A DNA stretch of 53,312 bases, from the NCBI RefSeq assembly GCF_004212635.1, contig NZ_PSRT01000055.1, positions 1 through 53,312 of the forward strand, read 5' to 3'. This document shows, in pieces, positions 40,997-48,602 of the stretch. The notes below the pieces were generated by a model. It made no database searches. It was not told where the DNA came from and saw only the letters and a list, made by a program, of their open reading frames with translations. The stretch comes from Bradyrhizobium genosp. SA-3 (GTDB lineage Bacteria > Pseudomonadota > Alphaproteobacteria > Rhizobiales > Xanthobacteraceae). Every line of letters begins with the position of its first letter. The stretch's first letter is position 1. Made by a program: the position numbers and the translations under genes.

Positions 40997-42628
40997 ATGG
41001 GTGGCGGTCGCGTTTCGGGTAATAAGGTAGGGAGGCTTCTCGCCTTCGGTGTGCTGGGTCTTGGCGCGGCGCTCGCCGCGTTTGGGTCTGACCGCGCCGA
41101 GGCTGCAGACCGGCGGGGCTCCTCCGGCGGCGTCTTTGTCAGCGAAATGAACGACGTCCAGCGGGTCAAGGTGGTCGTCAATAAGTCACGCACCTTCAAG
41201 GTTGACACGCCTTTTGCAACGATTGTCGCGGGCTCGCCTGACATCGTCGACGTCAAGTCGCTGAGCGATCACCTGATCTACGTCCAGGGCAAGCAGACCG
41301 GCACCACCAACGTCATCCTGTTTGACTCCTCGATGAAGCAGATCGGGATCCTCGACGTCGAGGTCGTGATCGATACGGGCAATCTGCAGCAGAACATCCG
41401 GTCCAGCACCGGCATGCAGGGCATTCGCGTCTCGGCCTCCGAGGGGCAGGTGGTGCTCGGCGGCATCGCCACCGACGCAGTTGCGGCTGAGCGGGCCATG
41501 GCGATCGCCACCAGCACCGTTGCGAAAGGCGGCGTCGTCGTCAACGCGATGAGTGTTGCGGCGCCGCAACAGGTGATGCTGGAGGTGCGCTTTCTCGAGG
41601 TCACCCGGGACGCCGGCCGCGACCTCGGCGTGAACCTGTACGCGGCGAATGCCAATGGCACTAACGTCGCGAATACGGGGCGTGGTGGGGTGGTGACAGG
41701 CGCGACCGGCCGGCGACCTATCGGAGGCGTCAATGGCGATGTCGGTGCTCCCCCAACGGGTAGCCTCCCTGTGCTCGGAACAGTAGGTACGCTTCTTGGC
41801 ACTGCGGGCGGCATAGCTCCGGCCCCGTTCGGAAGCTTGTTGACCAGCATCATCCGAACCAGCAATGGCGGCTCGGTGGACTTATTGATCTCGGCGCTGG
41901 AAACCAAGGGATTGGCTCGCAGGTTAGCGGAGCCAAACTTGACCACGCTTTCCGGCGATGCTGCTCGCTTTCTGGCCGGCGGCGAATTTCCAGTGCCGAT
42001 ACCAAACACAACGACAAACGGTTTTCCCACCGTTACGATCGACTACAAGAAGTTCGGTGTCGAACTGGCCTTCGTCCCCACCGTCCTCTCGCGGGGCGTG
42101 ATCAACCTTCGGGTTGAGCCGTCGGTCAGCGAGCTTGATTTCGCCAATGCGGTGACGATTCAGGGAACGACCGTTCCAGCATTGACCCGCCGCGATGCGC
42201 GCACGACGGTCGAACTGCGTGACGGCCAGAGTTTTGCAATCGCCGGCCTGCTGCAGACCCGCAATCGCCAGGATGTCTCGCAATTGCCATGGATCGGCTC
42301 GGTGCCCGTGCTTGGAGCCTTGTTCAGCAGCAAATCGTACCAGCAGGAGGAAACTGATCTGGTCATCATCGTTACGCCGCACCTGGTCGCACCGGCGGCA
42401 CCCGGTCAGCAACTGGCGTCTCCGCTCGATTCCCGCCTTCCGGCCAACGATGTCGACTTCTTCCTCAATGGCCAGATGGAAGTCCGCAAGCGTTACAATG
42501 ACTACGTCAATTCCGGCGGCGACGTGAAGGGCCCGTACGGCCACATCATCGCTCCTGAGCTAAGGGCGCCCGTTCCGCCGCCGGCCGCCGCCGTTGTCGA
42601 TCAGCCTGTCGTAAAGACCCTCAACTAG
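40997..42628 (+). CDS. cpaC: Outer-membrane secretin CpaC/RcpA
   Basis: A 543-residue secretin with signal peptide to about residue 36 (GVLGLGAALAAFGSDRAEAA). N-domain: VKVVVNKSRTFKVDTPFATIVAGSPDIVDVKSL, IYVQGKQTGTTNVIL (CpaC N-terminal domain), BON-like VLGGIATDAVAAERAMAIA, VMLEVRFLEVTRDAGRDLGVN, then the secretin pore: ISALETKGLARRLAEPNLTTLSGDAARFLAGGEFPVPIP, then FGVELAFVPTVLSRGVINLRVEPSVSELD, ELRDGQSFAIAGLLQ, WIGSVPVLGALFSS and ETDLVIIVTPHLV. Forms the outer-membrane channel for the Flp pilus. It lies downstream of tadE/PAP2, not next to cpaB as is common. Confidence 0.96.
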   Translation: MGGGRVSGNKVGRLLAFGVLGLGAALAAFGSDRAEAADRRGSSGGVFVSEMNDVQRVKVVVNKSRTFKVDTPFATIVAGSPDIVDVKSLSDHLIYVQGKQTGTTNVILFDSSMKQIGILDVEVVIDTGNLQQNIRSSTGMQGIRVSASEGQVVLGGIATDAVAAERAMAIATSTVAKGGVVVNAMSVAAPQQVMLEVRFLEVTRDAGRDLGVNLYAANANGTNVANTGRGGVVTGATGRRPIGGVNGDVGAPPTGSLPVLGTVGTLLGTAGGIAPAPFGSLLTSIIRTSNGGSVDLLISALETKGLARRLAEPNLTTLSGDAARFLAGGEFPVPIPNTTTNGFPTVTIDYKKFGVELAFVPTVLSRGVINLRVEPSVSELDFANAVTIQGTTVPALTRRDARTTVELRDGQSFAIAGLLQTRNRQDVSQLPWIGSVPVLGALFSSKSYQQEETDLVIIVTPHLVAPAAPGQQLASPLDSRLPANDVDFFLNGQMEVRKRYNDYVNSGGDVKGPYGHIIAPELRAPVPPPAAAVVDQPVVKTLN

Positions 42629-42639
42629 CGGAGCGCAAG

Positions 42640-43044
42640 ATGACCATAAGGTATCTGGTTCTGTTCGCGCCCTTGCTGCTCGGGGGATGTTACGGCCTCG
42701 CCGGTCATGACGAGGTGGACCGCTATTTCCAGCGTTCCGACACCATCACGATGACTGCCGGCGATGCCAAGCAGGTGAATGCCGCCACCCACACGATCCA
42801 TCCTTGGCCGCGATATGTCGGCGATCGCAGGATCGCGTACGACGCTCGGCGTGTGGGCGCCGCCGTCACACGGTATGGCAAAACGCAACGGCCGGTGGAT
42901 CAGCTTCCCGATATCGGGCCGGCGACCGAAGCGATGGGCCAGCGGCCTCCCACCACCCAGAATGTCAACATCGAAGGATTGGGAGCCGGTTCGTCTGCTG
43001 GCGTGTCGGTGCCGGTCGGCGGCGCACCCGCAGGCGGCAGGTGA
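42640..43044 (+). CDS. Small lipoprotein in the position of CpaD
   Basis: 134 residues, GGAGCGCAAG ribosome-binding site upstream. Lipobox LLLGGCYGL (Cys 17 is lipidated). The mature part is short, with HDEVDRYFQRSDTITMTAGDAK, VNAATHTIHPWPRYVGDRRI and a Gly/Ala/Pro-rich tail. It sits after cpaC where cpaD/tad lipoproteins usually are, but lacks the length (about 200-250 residues) of CpaD. In similar alphaproteobacterial loci a short lipoprotein takes this place; I infer a secretin pilotin or partner role. Confidence 0.75.
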   Translation: MTIRYLVLFAPLLLGGCYGLAGHDEVDRYFQRSDTITMTAGDAKQVNAATHTIHPWPRYVGDRRIAYDARRVGAAVTRYGKTQRPVDQLPDIGPATEAMGQRPPTTQNVNIEGLGAGSSAGVSVPVGGAPAGGR

Positions 43045-43125
43045 GGACTATTGGTACGTGGTTTTGGCGAGGCTGTTTGCGATCGGTGCAGTGAGTACGC
43101 TGGGCCGCGCGGGGGACGAGGGGTT

Positions 43126-43662
43126 ATGCGGCGTGTCATTCTAATGCTGACCTGTTGCTGGATGGGGACAGGTCTTGCGGCATGTGACTATACGACGAGG
43201 GAGGCTGCAATCGTGGCCCCCGTGGATCCGCCGGGCGGTGACCCCGTGCAGGAGCCAACCGACGTCAAGTATTATCCTTCGGACGAGCCCGTGCGGCTGG
43301 GCCTGGAGCATTTCAACCGCGGCAGTTACGGTATCGCACAGCGCTATTTCAAGGACGCCGTCGAGAAATCACCGAAGGACGTGACGGCCTGGGTTGGTCT
43401 CGCGGCGAGCTATGATCGGATTCGTCGGTTCGATTTGGCTGATCAGGCTTATGCCCAGGCGATCCGCCTGGGGGGCGAAACCGTTCAAGTCCTGAATGAC
43501 CAAGGATACTCGTACATGCTGCGCGGCAATCTGAGCGCGGCGCGGCGCAAGTTCGAGAAGGCCTATTCGCTCGATCCCGGCAATCCCGTGATCGCCAACA
43601 ATCTCGAGCTTCTCAACGGCAGCCGGCGGTTCATCGAACGGCCGCCGAACAATCAGCCGTAG
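43126..43662 (+). CDS. tadD: TPR lipoprotein TadD
   Basis: 178 residues from ATG 43126, behind a GGGGGACGAGGGG stretch. Lipobox GTGLAACDY (Cys 20). Three to four TPR units follow: VRLGLEHFNRGSYGIAQRYFKDAVEKSPKD, AWVGLAASYDRIRRFDLADQAYAQAIRLGG, VLNDQGYSYMLRGNLSAARRKFEKAYSLDPGN, PVIANNLELLNG. TadD lipoproteins assist secretin and pilus assembly at the outer membrane, like PilF/PilW. Last gene of the Tad locus. Confidence 0.92.
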   Translation: MRRVILMLTCCWMGTGLAACDYTTREAAIVAPVDPPGGDPVQEPTDVKYYPSDEPVRLGLEHFNRGSYGIAQRYFKDAVEKSPKDVTAWVGLAASYDRIRRFDLADQAYAQAIRLGGETVQVLNDQGYSYMLRGNLSAARRKFEKAYSLDPGNPVIANNLELLNGSRRFIERPPNNQP

Positions 43663-43663
43663 G

Positions 43664-43690
43664 CCCTGCTTTGCTGCAGTAGTTTTTATC
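43664..43690 (+). terminator. Possible weak terminator after tadD
   Basis: CTGC-TTTGCT-GCAG followed within four bases by TTTTT (43666-43687). The stem is only four base pairs, so this is tentative; the position right after the last Tad gene supports it. Confidence 0.3.
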
Positions 43691-43796
43691 TTAATGATGT
43701 TTTCGCGGCCGAAGGCGCCATGCCGGGAAACCGTTAAGACAAGTTAAATACTTTGGAACTGAGACAAGCCAGTCGCTTTTTACGAATGGCTTGTTC

Positions 43797-44331
43797 ATGA
43801 ATCGGCTTTTCAAGTTGCAGTTCCTTGGCCCCTGCGAGCTCTTCTCCGCCACACTTAGCGCCGAACTGGTTGTGCAAGCTTTACAATACTCGCCGAGCTC
43901 CAAACTCCTGCGGTTCGTCAATCTCCGGATCTTCGGCATTTTCCAGCGCAGCCACGCATTGCTCGACGGGCTGGTTGCCATCAACGGATTTCAGCTCTTC
44001 GGGATAACACTTGCGCTGTTCCTGCTGGCCTGCCTTGGGCTCGCGGGCAAGGCGAGGCCGGCGTTCACCATCGCAACGCATATGAGCGCAGGCTATGTGG
44101 GTTTTCTGCTCTTCGCCTAGCGGGGCCGGCGCGCCGACCACGGCGCAAGCATCACTTGGACCGATCGCGGTCCCGACCGGTGTCGGCCTGTACGTCATCG
44201 CGACCATTCTTGGGGCTTGCCTTCTGTCCTTTGCGATCACGCACCTGCTGTATTTTCAGGCCGTCGCAAAGGAAATCAGTGCCTTGGGCAGGCGGCTACG
44301 ATTCCGGACGGTTGTGCCAACCGAAGCTTGA
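43797..44331 (+). pseudogene. Small integral membrane protein split by a frameshift
   Basis: From ATG 43797 the frame gives two membrane helices (FQLFGITLALFLLACLGL, MSAGYVGFLLFA) and stops at TAG 44118-44120. A +1 shift around 44095-44118 continues SPSGAGAPTTAQASLGPIAV then GLYVIATILGACLLSFAITHLLYFQAVA and ends at TGA 44331. Together these make a three-helix protein of about 178 residues with a charged N-terminal region (MNRLFKLQFLGP). I do not recognise the family. The stop abuts that of the opposing pseudogene. Confidence 0.6.
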
Positions 44332-45342
44332 TCAGCGCCTGAACTTCCGGTCGATAGCGGCGCCGAGGATGTTGGCGTAGTCATGCTCCAGGCTGTGCGC
44401 GCGTTGGGATCGAGGCGCTTCCATCCTGGGTGCGCCGGCAAATCGCGGACATCCTGCACTTCCCGAGCAAGCACGACCACCGGTGCACGCGTCCGCATAT
44501 CGTCGTCGCGCTGGTTCGTTGGAGTCTCATCCCTGCCGAAGGCGACGAGGCCCTCCGCAGATCCGACCGCGGCTGCCGGCCCCCACAGCGACATATGCTG
44601 ATTCGAGATGTGCACCACGATGACGCCGTGGGCATATCCGGCGAATGATTCGCGCGTGAGCAGGTGCACGGGAATCGCATCGGAGGAGAATGCGTCGAGT
44701 ACGATGAGATAGTAGTGCTCCGGAGATGCTGTCAGCATTAGCCGCGCATCGCCGAGCAAGATGCGCATGTCTGGGCAGGAAACGGAACAGGGCCGGGTCG
44801 CGGGCGACGCGGGCGACATGCGGATCGAGCTCGAAGAACGTCCATGCCTCGCCGTCCTGGCGATGACAGGCGAGACTGCCGGTGCCGAGCCCAACAGCCG
44901 CAACGCGCGCCAGCCGTCCTTGCGCGGCGCGGGCCGATGCGATGGCTTCGCCGATCGGCCCGCCGACATAGAAATACATCGTCGGTTCGGGGCGGCCGCG
45001 CACCGGCGTCCCTTCGTTGTTGCGGACGCGTTCGGCGCCATGCGCGGTCGTTCCGTGCATCAGGAGACGGGCTCTCCCCGTGGGGTCCTCGACCACGCGG
45101 TGCACGCCGAAGAAGCTGCGGCTTGCTCGATCGGCGAGAGCAGGGGATCGAGCTTGGCAATTGCGAAAGGCGAGCACCGCCAGGCCGAAGAAAAGCGCCG
45201 GTTGTCGCCGTAGCAGCAGATCTGCGGCTGCGAATGCTGCTACCGATCGAATGGTGGAGTGGGCGGACGGCTCCCAAAACCAATGGTAGGGGTCGCCGCC
45301 CGATGGAGAGCTCGCGCCCGAGATTTCGATCTGGCCTTTCAA
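44332..45342 (-). pseudogene. Spermidine/spermine synthase-like membrane protein, 5'-truncated and frameshifted
   Basis: Three minus-strand frames join into one recognisable protein: AADLLLRRQPALFFGLAVLAF, then SRSFFGVHRVVEDPTGRARL and LMHGTTAHGAER, then the Rossmann methyltransferase-like core ARVAAVGLGTGSLACHRQDG, TFFELDPHVARVARDP (first frame); PDMRILLGDARLMLTASPEH, YYLIVLDAFSSDAIPVHLLT, VIVVHISNQHMSL (second frame, shift near 44760-44785); and DYANILGAAIDRKFRR (third frame, shift near 44400). This is the C-terminal half of the large fused-membrane spermidine synthase-like family. The N-terminal membrane half is missing, cut where the phage module ends at about 45.34 kb. Confidence 0.7.
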
Positions 45343-45896
45343 CGCGGTCGGCGCATCGGTCCAAATACGAGGCGCTGATTCCTGAGCTCGCGAAGCAGCA
45401 GCATCCGTTTGGTTTGTGCGGCGTTCAGCAGGCCCTCGAACAGGACCAGGACCTCGCGCGCCTGCACGTAGACTTCGGTGGTGATGGCGTGCGCATCGAA
45501 GCCATAGGACGCAAGGCGCGCGTCGATTTCGGCCGCAGCGATCGGATCAATCCGCCAGCTCAACGCGTTTTGCAGCGTATAGTACTCGGCCTGCTCTTCG
45601 AGGTCGGGATCGATCCCGGCCATGTCGATGCGCCGCAAGGCCGCTTCAATCGCCTTTTGGCGATAGGTCTCGAGCAATTTGTGCCGCAAGAGGCGGTAGC
45701 GCTGGATCTCCCAGGACAGTTCGGCGACGTCAATGGCAAGCAGCCACTCGATGGCGGACCGGGGTGCAAGCTCTGCGAAGATCGCTTCCCGGAGTGCTTG
45801 GTACTGTTCGAGGTGTTCACCGGGCGCCAACGCCTCAAACTCGACCGGCAGCGCCGTGACGGTCAGCTCGCGCGCGGTTTGGAACAGGCCGTTCAT
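45339..45896 (-). CDS. Phage-module protein of unknown function
   Basis: 185 residues from ATG 45896, overlapping the ERF-HNH stop (ATGA). Largely helical, rich in Ala, Leu, Glu and Arg: PRSAIEWLLAIDVAELSWEI, QRYRLLRHKLLETYRQKAIE, AALRRIDMAGIDPDLEEQAE, FEGLLNAAQTKRMLLLREL. This resembles small helical proteins common on rhizobial mobile elements and prophages; no function known. It is the last gene of the phage module, and its stop touches the truncated spermidine-synthase-like gene. Confidence 0.65.
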   Translation of the reverse strand: MNGLFQTARELTVTALPVEFEALAPGEHLEQYQALREAIFAELAPRSAIEWLLAIDVAELSWEIQRYRLLRHKLLETYRQKAIEAALRRIDMAGIDPDLEEQAEYYTLQNALSWRIDPIAAAEIDARLASYGFDAHAITTEVYVQAREVLVLFEGLLNAAQTKRMLLLRELRNQRLVFGPMRRPR

Positions 45897-47059
45897 CGGG
45901 GTGAGGCCTCCGAACCAAGGTTTGCGGGAAGGGGTGCGGCGCTGACGGCGGGGTCGACCGGACCGTGGACCGGGCTCGCTGCCCACAAGTCCTGCGCGAC
46001 CAGCAACGGCGCGATCTGCAGGTTTGTCCACCAGGCGCGCTCGTTGCCGTGCCGATGCAACTCCTCATGATGGGCCCGGCACAACGGCACGGCGAACTCG
46101 TCACTGACCTTGCGGCCGAGCGCTCGGGGCTGGGCGAATTTCAGATGATGGGCATCGCACGGGGTTTGCTGACACACCAGGCAGGGCTGCGCGCGGACAA
46201 ATAACAGGTGCGCCTTGCTGCGCTTGCGGGGCGGCTCCTTGGGGTGGGCGAGCCTGGACTCGGGTAGCGCTGGCTGCAGCGCGGCCTCGGCGCCCGCAGA
46301 GAGCGGCGCTGCTGGCAGGCTTGGCTCGCAATCCAGCGCCGCGGCTTGATCGGCGGCTGCGGGACGTGTGGCGTCCTCAAACTTGGCCTGATAGGCGGCC
46401 TCGACGGCCCGGGCGTCATCTTCCCGCAGGGTGTTTTTCAGCGGCAGGCTGGCCTTGGCCCAGGCCAGCAGGTCATCGCTGGCGGTCAAGGATGCGAGCT
46501 GGCTCAAGAGCTGCTCCCGGAGTTCGGCGGACTGCGGCAGCCCCAGCACCGGTGCGCGGTTGAGAATGCCCTTGGCGGGTTTGGGATGCGCGCCCACGGT
46601 TGCCTGCGGCCCCGCGGCTGGCGGGCTAGCCACCGCGTCGGGGGCGTCCAGATCATCCTCGCCGGCAATCCCGACCAGCGCGAACAGCGCGTAGCGTCGG
46701 GCATAGGTGAGCGCCGCGCCCATCCGATGCGGCGCCTCGATGTCCCTGCTGGCGCAGACCGGCCAGTCCGAGGAGATCCACTCGCCGGAGGAATGGGCGA
46801 GCAGGGTGGTGAGGTGGATGTGGCCGGTGCTGGCCTCGACCCGGGTGGTCTGGATGGTGGCGATCTCCTGCTGGCTTAAGGTCTTGCGCACGATGTCGAG
46901 GCCGCTCGCCAGCGAGGCGTAGTGGAAGGTCCGGTCGTCATCGCGCAGAAACGGCGAGCGGATCTGAGCGGTCAGGGTCTTTTCCGGATTGGTCAGTTCG
47001 GCTTGCGCACGGGCCAGCGCCGCTGCGATCGCCCCGATATGGTCACTGGCCTGGTGCAT
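45893..47059 (-). CDS. ERF-family single-strand annealing protein fused to an HNH-like zinc finger domain
   Basis: 388 residues from ATG 47059. N-terminal ERF domain (about 1-175): IGAIAAALARAQAELTNPEKT, RTFHYASLASGLDIVRKTLSQQ, TTLLAHSSGEWISSDWPVCA, and HRMGAALTYARRYALFALVGIAGEDDLDAPD, the ERF core motif. A Pro/Ala linker of about 130 residues leads to a C-terminal domain (about 265-345): QPCLVCQQTPCDAHHLKFAQ, then DEFAVPLCRAHHEELHRHGN, a Cys/His arrangement typical of HNH/DUF968-type nucleases. ERF anneals single strands for phage recombination. It pairs with the YqaJ exonuclease upstream (17-base overlap). Confidence 0.85.
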   Translation of the reverse strand: MHQASDHIGAIAAALARAQAELTNPEKTLTAQIRSPFLRDDDRTFHYASLASGLDIVRKTLSQQEIATIQTTRVEASTGHIHLTTLLAHSSGEWISSDWPVCASRDIEAPHRMGAALTYARRYALFALVGIAGEDDLDAPDAVASPPAAGPQATVGAHPKPAKGILNRAPVLGLPQSAELREQLLSQLASLTASDDLLAWAKASLPLKNTLREDDARAVEAAYQAKFEDATRPAAADQAAALDCEPSLPAAPLSAGAEAALQPALPESRLAHPKEPPRKRSKAHLLFVRAQPCLVCQQTPCDAHHLKFAQPRALGRKVSDEFAVPLCRAHHEELHRHGNERAWWTNLQIAPLLVAQDLWAASPVHGPVDPAVSAAPLPANLGSEASPR

Positions 47060-47903
47060 GGATGCGCTCCATCTCAACCGGATCAAAGCTGATTGCGCCG
47101 GCTTTGGAGCGCTTGGCGCGAACGCCGTGGCCAAACGCTTCCTTGGCATACTCCGGCAGCAGCTTTTTGAGCTCGGTCTTGGCCAGTTCGTGCTCGCCAT
47201 GGGCGGCGCGGGTGCGCAGATAGGTCGCCGCGCACTCGGCCCAGAGATTGGAGGCGGTCATGTCGACGACTTTGACGGCAGCAAGCCGCGGCCGCGGGGG
47301 CTCGATCCCAAACAGCAGCGGCGGCTCGCCGCTCTGCACGCAGCGCCAGAACTTCTTCTCGGCGGTCAGCAGCAGATGTTGGTAGAGCGGATCCGCATGC
47401 ACCGTGATCTCGACCCATTTGCCGCCGCCGGTGATGATCGAGAGCACTGACGAGCGCGCTGCGACCACCCACATGTTGTGCTGCAGCTGCGCCATGTGCT
47501 TGTCGACCGCCGCCTCCTCGGTAAAGGCCCAGGGCAGCATGAACTTGGCCTCGAACACCGCGCCGGTCGGCGCGACGATGCCGTCGAGGGTGGCCGCCAT
47601 CCAGGCGTGGACGGGATGGCGCACCCGCTTCTGGATGTCGGTGATCGCTTGACCGGTGGCGTCCTGGTACCAGCTGCGGTTGAGCGCTTCGGTGGCGATG
47701 CCGAGCTGAACGACCAGGTTGCGGGACAAATCTTGCGGTGCGATCTCGCCGCGCTTTTCCCGCCACAGCCGAAGGAGCTCGTCCTGGTCGTCGCCCATGA
47801 TGATGCGCGCGTCCGAGCCGCCGACAAAGGCGCGTCGGTCGTAGCGGTTGAATGTGATGCCGGAGTGGGGCGCCTCGGCGCCGTCGGTTGAAATCGGGGT
47901 CAC
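47043..47903 (-). CDS. YqaJ-family phage recombinase/exonuclease
   Basis: 286 residues. The GTG at 47903 is preferred: GGAGAGACC lies just upstream, while the longer frame adds a low-complexity leader. Motifs: FVGGSDARIIMGDDQDELLRLW (lambda exonuclease/YqaJ start), LVVQLGIATEALNRSWYQ, and the nuclease core ATLDGIV...GAVFEAKFMLPW with the Asp and Glu-x-Lys of PD-(D/E)xK enzymes, then YQHLLLTAEKKFWRCVQSGEPP. It would resect DNA ends so that the ERF protein can anneal strands. Confidence 0.87.
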   Translation of the reverse strand: MTPISTDGAEAPHSGITFNRYDRRAFVGGSDARIIMGDDQDELLRLWREKRGEIAPQDLSRNLVVQLGIATEALNRSWYQDATGQAITDIQKRVRHPVHAWMAATLDGIVAPTGAVFEAKFMLPWAFTEEAAVDKHMAQLQHNMWVVAARSSVLSIITGGGKWVEITVHADPLYQHLLLTAEKKFWRCVQSGEPPLLFGIEPPRPRLAAVKVVDMTASNLWAECAATYLRTRAAHGEHELAKTELKKLLPEYAKEAFGHGVRAKRSKAGAISFDPVEMERIHAPGQ

Positions 47904-48148
47904 CGGTCTCTCCTTGGTTTGGCACACGCGGCTGGCCGCCGCACCACCAAAACCCCCGCCGCTGCGAGGAGAGATACCGGGGCCATCGGCTAAGGCCCGG
48001 TCCAATGATTAACGCTCCTTTTGCGCGGGAATGCCAGTCCTTTCTGCAGCAAATTTGCTGCTCTTTTGGCGAGAAAACCCTTGATGTCTCAGGATCTTGG
48101 AGGGAATTTTCCGGGCGCCGCGAGCAGCACGAGCCGAGGACCTCGGAG

Positions 48149-48544
48149 ATGGCGTCAATTCGACAAATCGAAGCCAATCGCAGCAATGCGAAGCGCAGCA
48201 CGGGGCCGAAAACGGTGCCCGGCAAAGCCAAGTCCAGCCGCAACGCTCTGCGCCATGGACTCGCCAGGACTTGCAAGCGGGATGACCCGGAGTTCGCGAC
48301 CTTGATGGTCGCAATTCGCTCGGGCCTGGCCTGCGAGATTGGATCGGAAACGGCTGCCGCCGTGGCGCAGGCCAACTGCGACCTCTGGCGCGTGCGACTG
48401 GTCCGCCAGGCGATGTTGGCCACCCTGGGGGATGAGTCGGTCGGAGACGTGGCGCGGCGGCTCGAGGGGCTTGAGCGCTACGAGCGCAGCGCGCTGGCGG
48501 CGCAGAAGCGCGCGCTTCGATCGCTAAGGTCACTGCGAATGTAA
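48149..48544 (+). CDS. Small basic protein of the 'NRSNAKRSTGPKT' type
   Basis: 131 residues from ATG 48149 (GGAG immediately upstream). The N-terminus IEANRSNAKRSTGPKTVPGK and SSRNALRHGLA is a motif shared by many short bacterial proteins of unknown function, often near mobile elements. The rest is helical and Arg/Ala-rich. It is the only plus-strand gene within the phage module, placed between the terminase and YqaJ genes, so it is probably a separately expressed moron-like insertion. Confidence 0.7.
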   Translation: MASIRQIEANRSNAKRSTGPKTVPGKAKSSRNALRHGLARTCKRDDPEFATLMVAIRSGLACEIGSETAAAVAQANCDLWRVRLVRQAMLATLGDESVGDVARRLEGLERYERSALAAQKRALRSLRSLRM

Positions 48545-48602
48545 GCTTGCGATTGGCTTCGTTCTGGAGAAAATCTCGACTTTCTAGCTGTCCGGCGACC
48601 GG

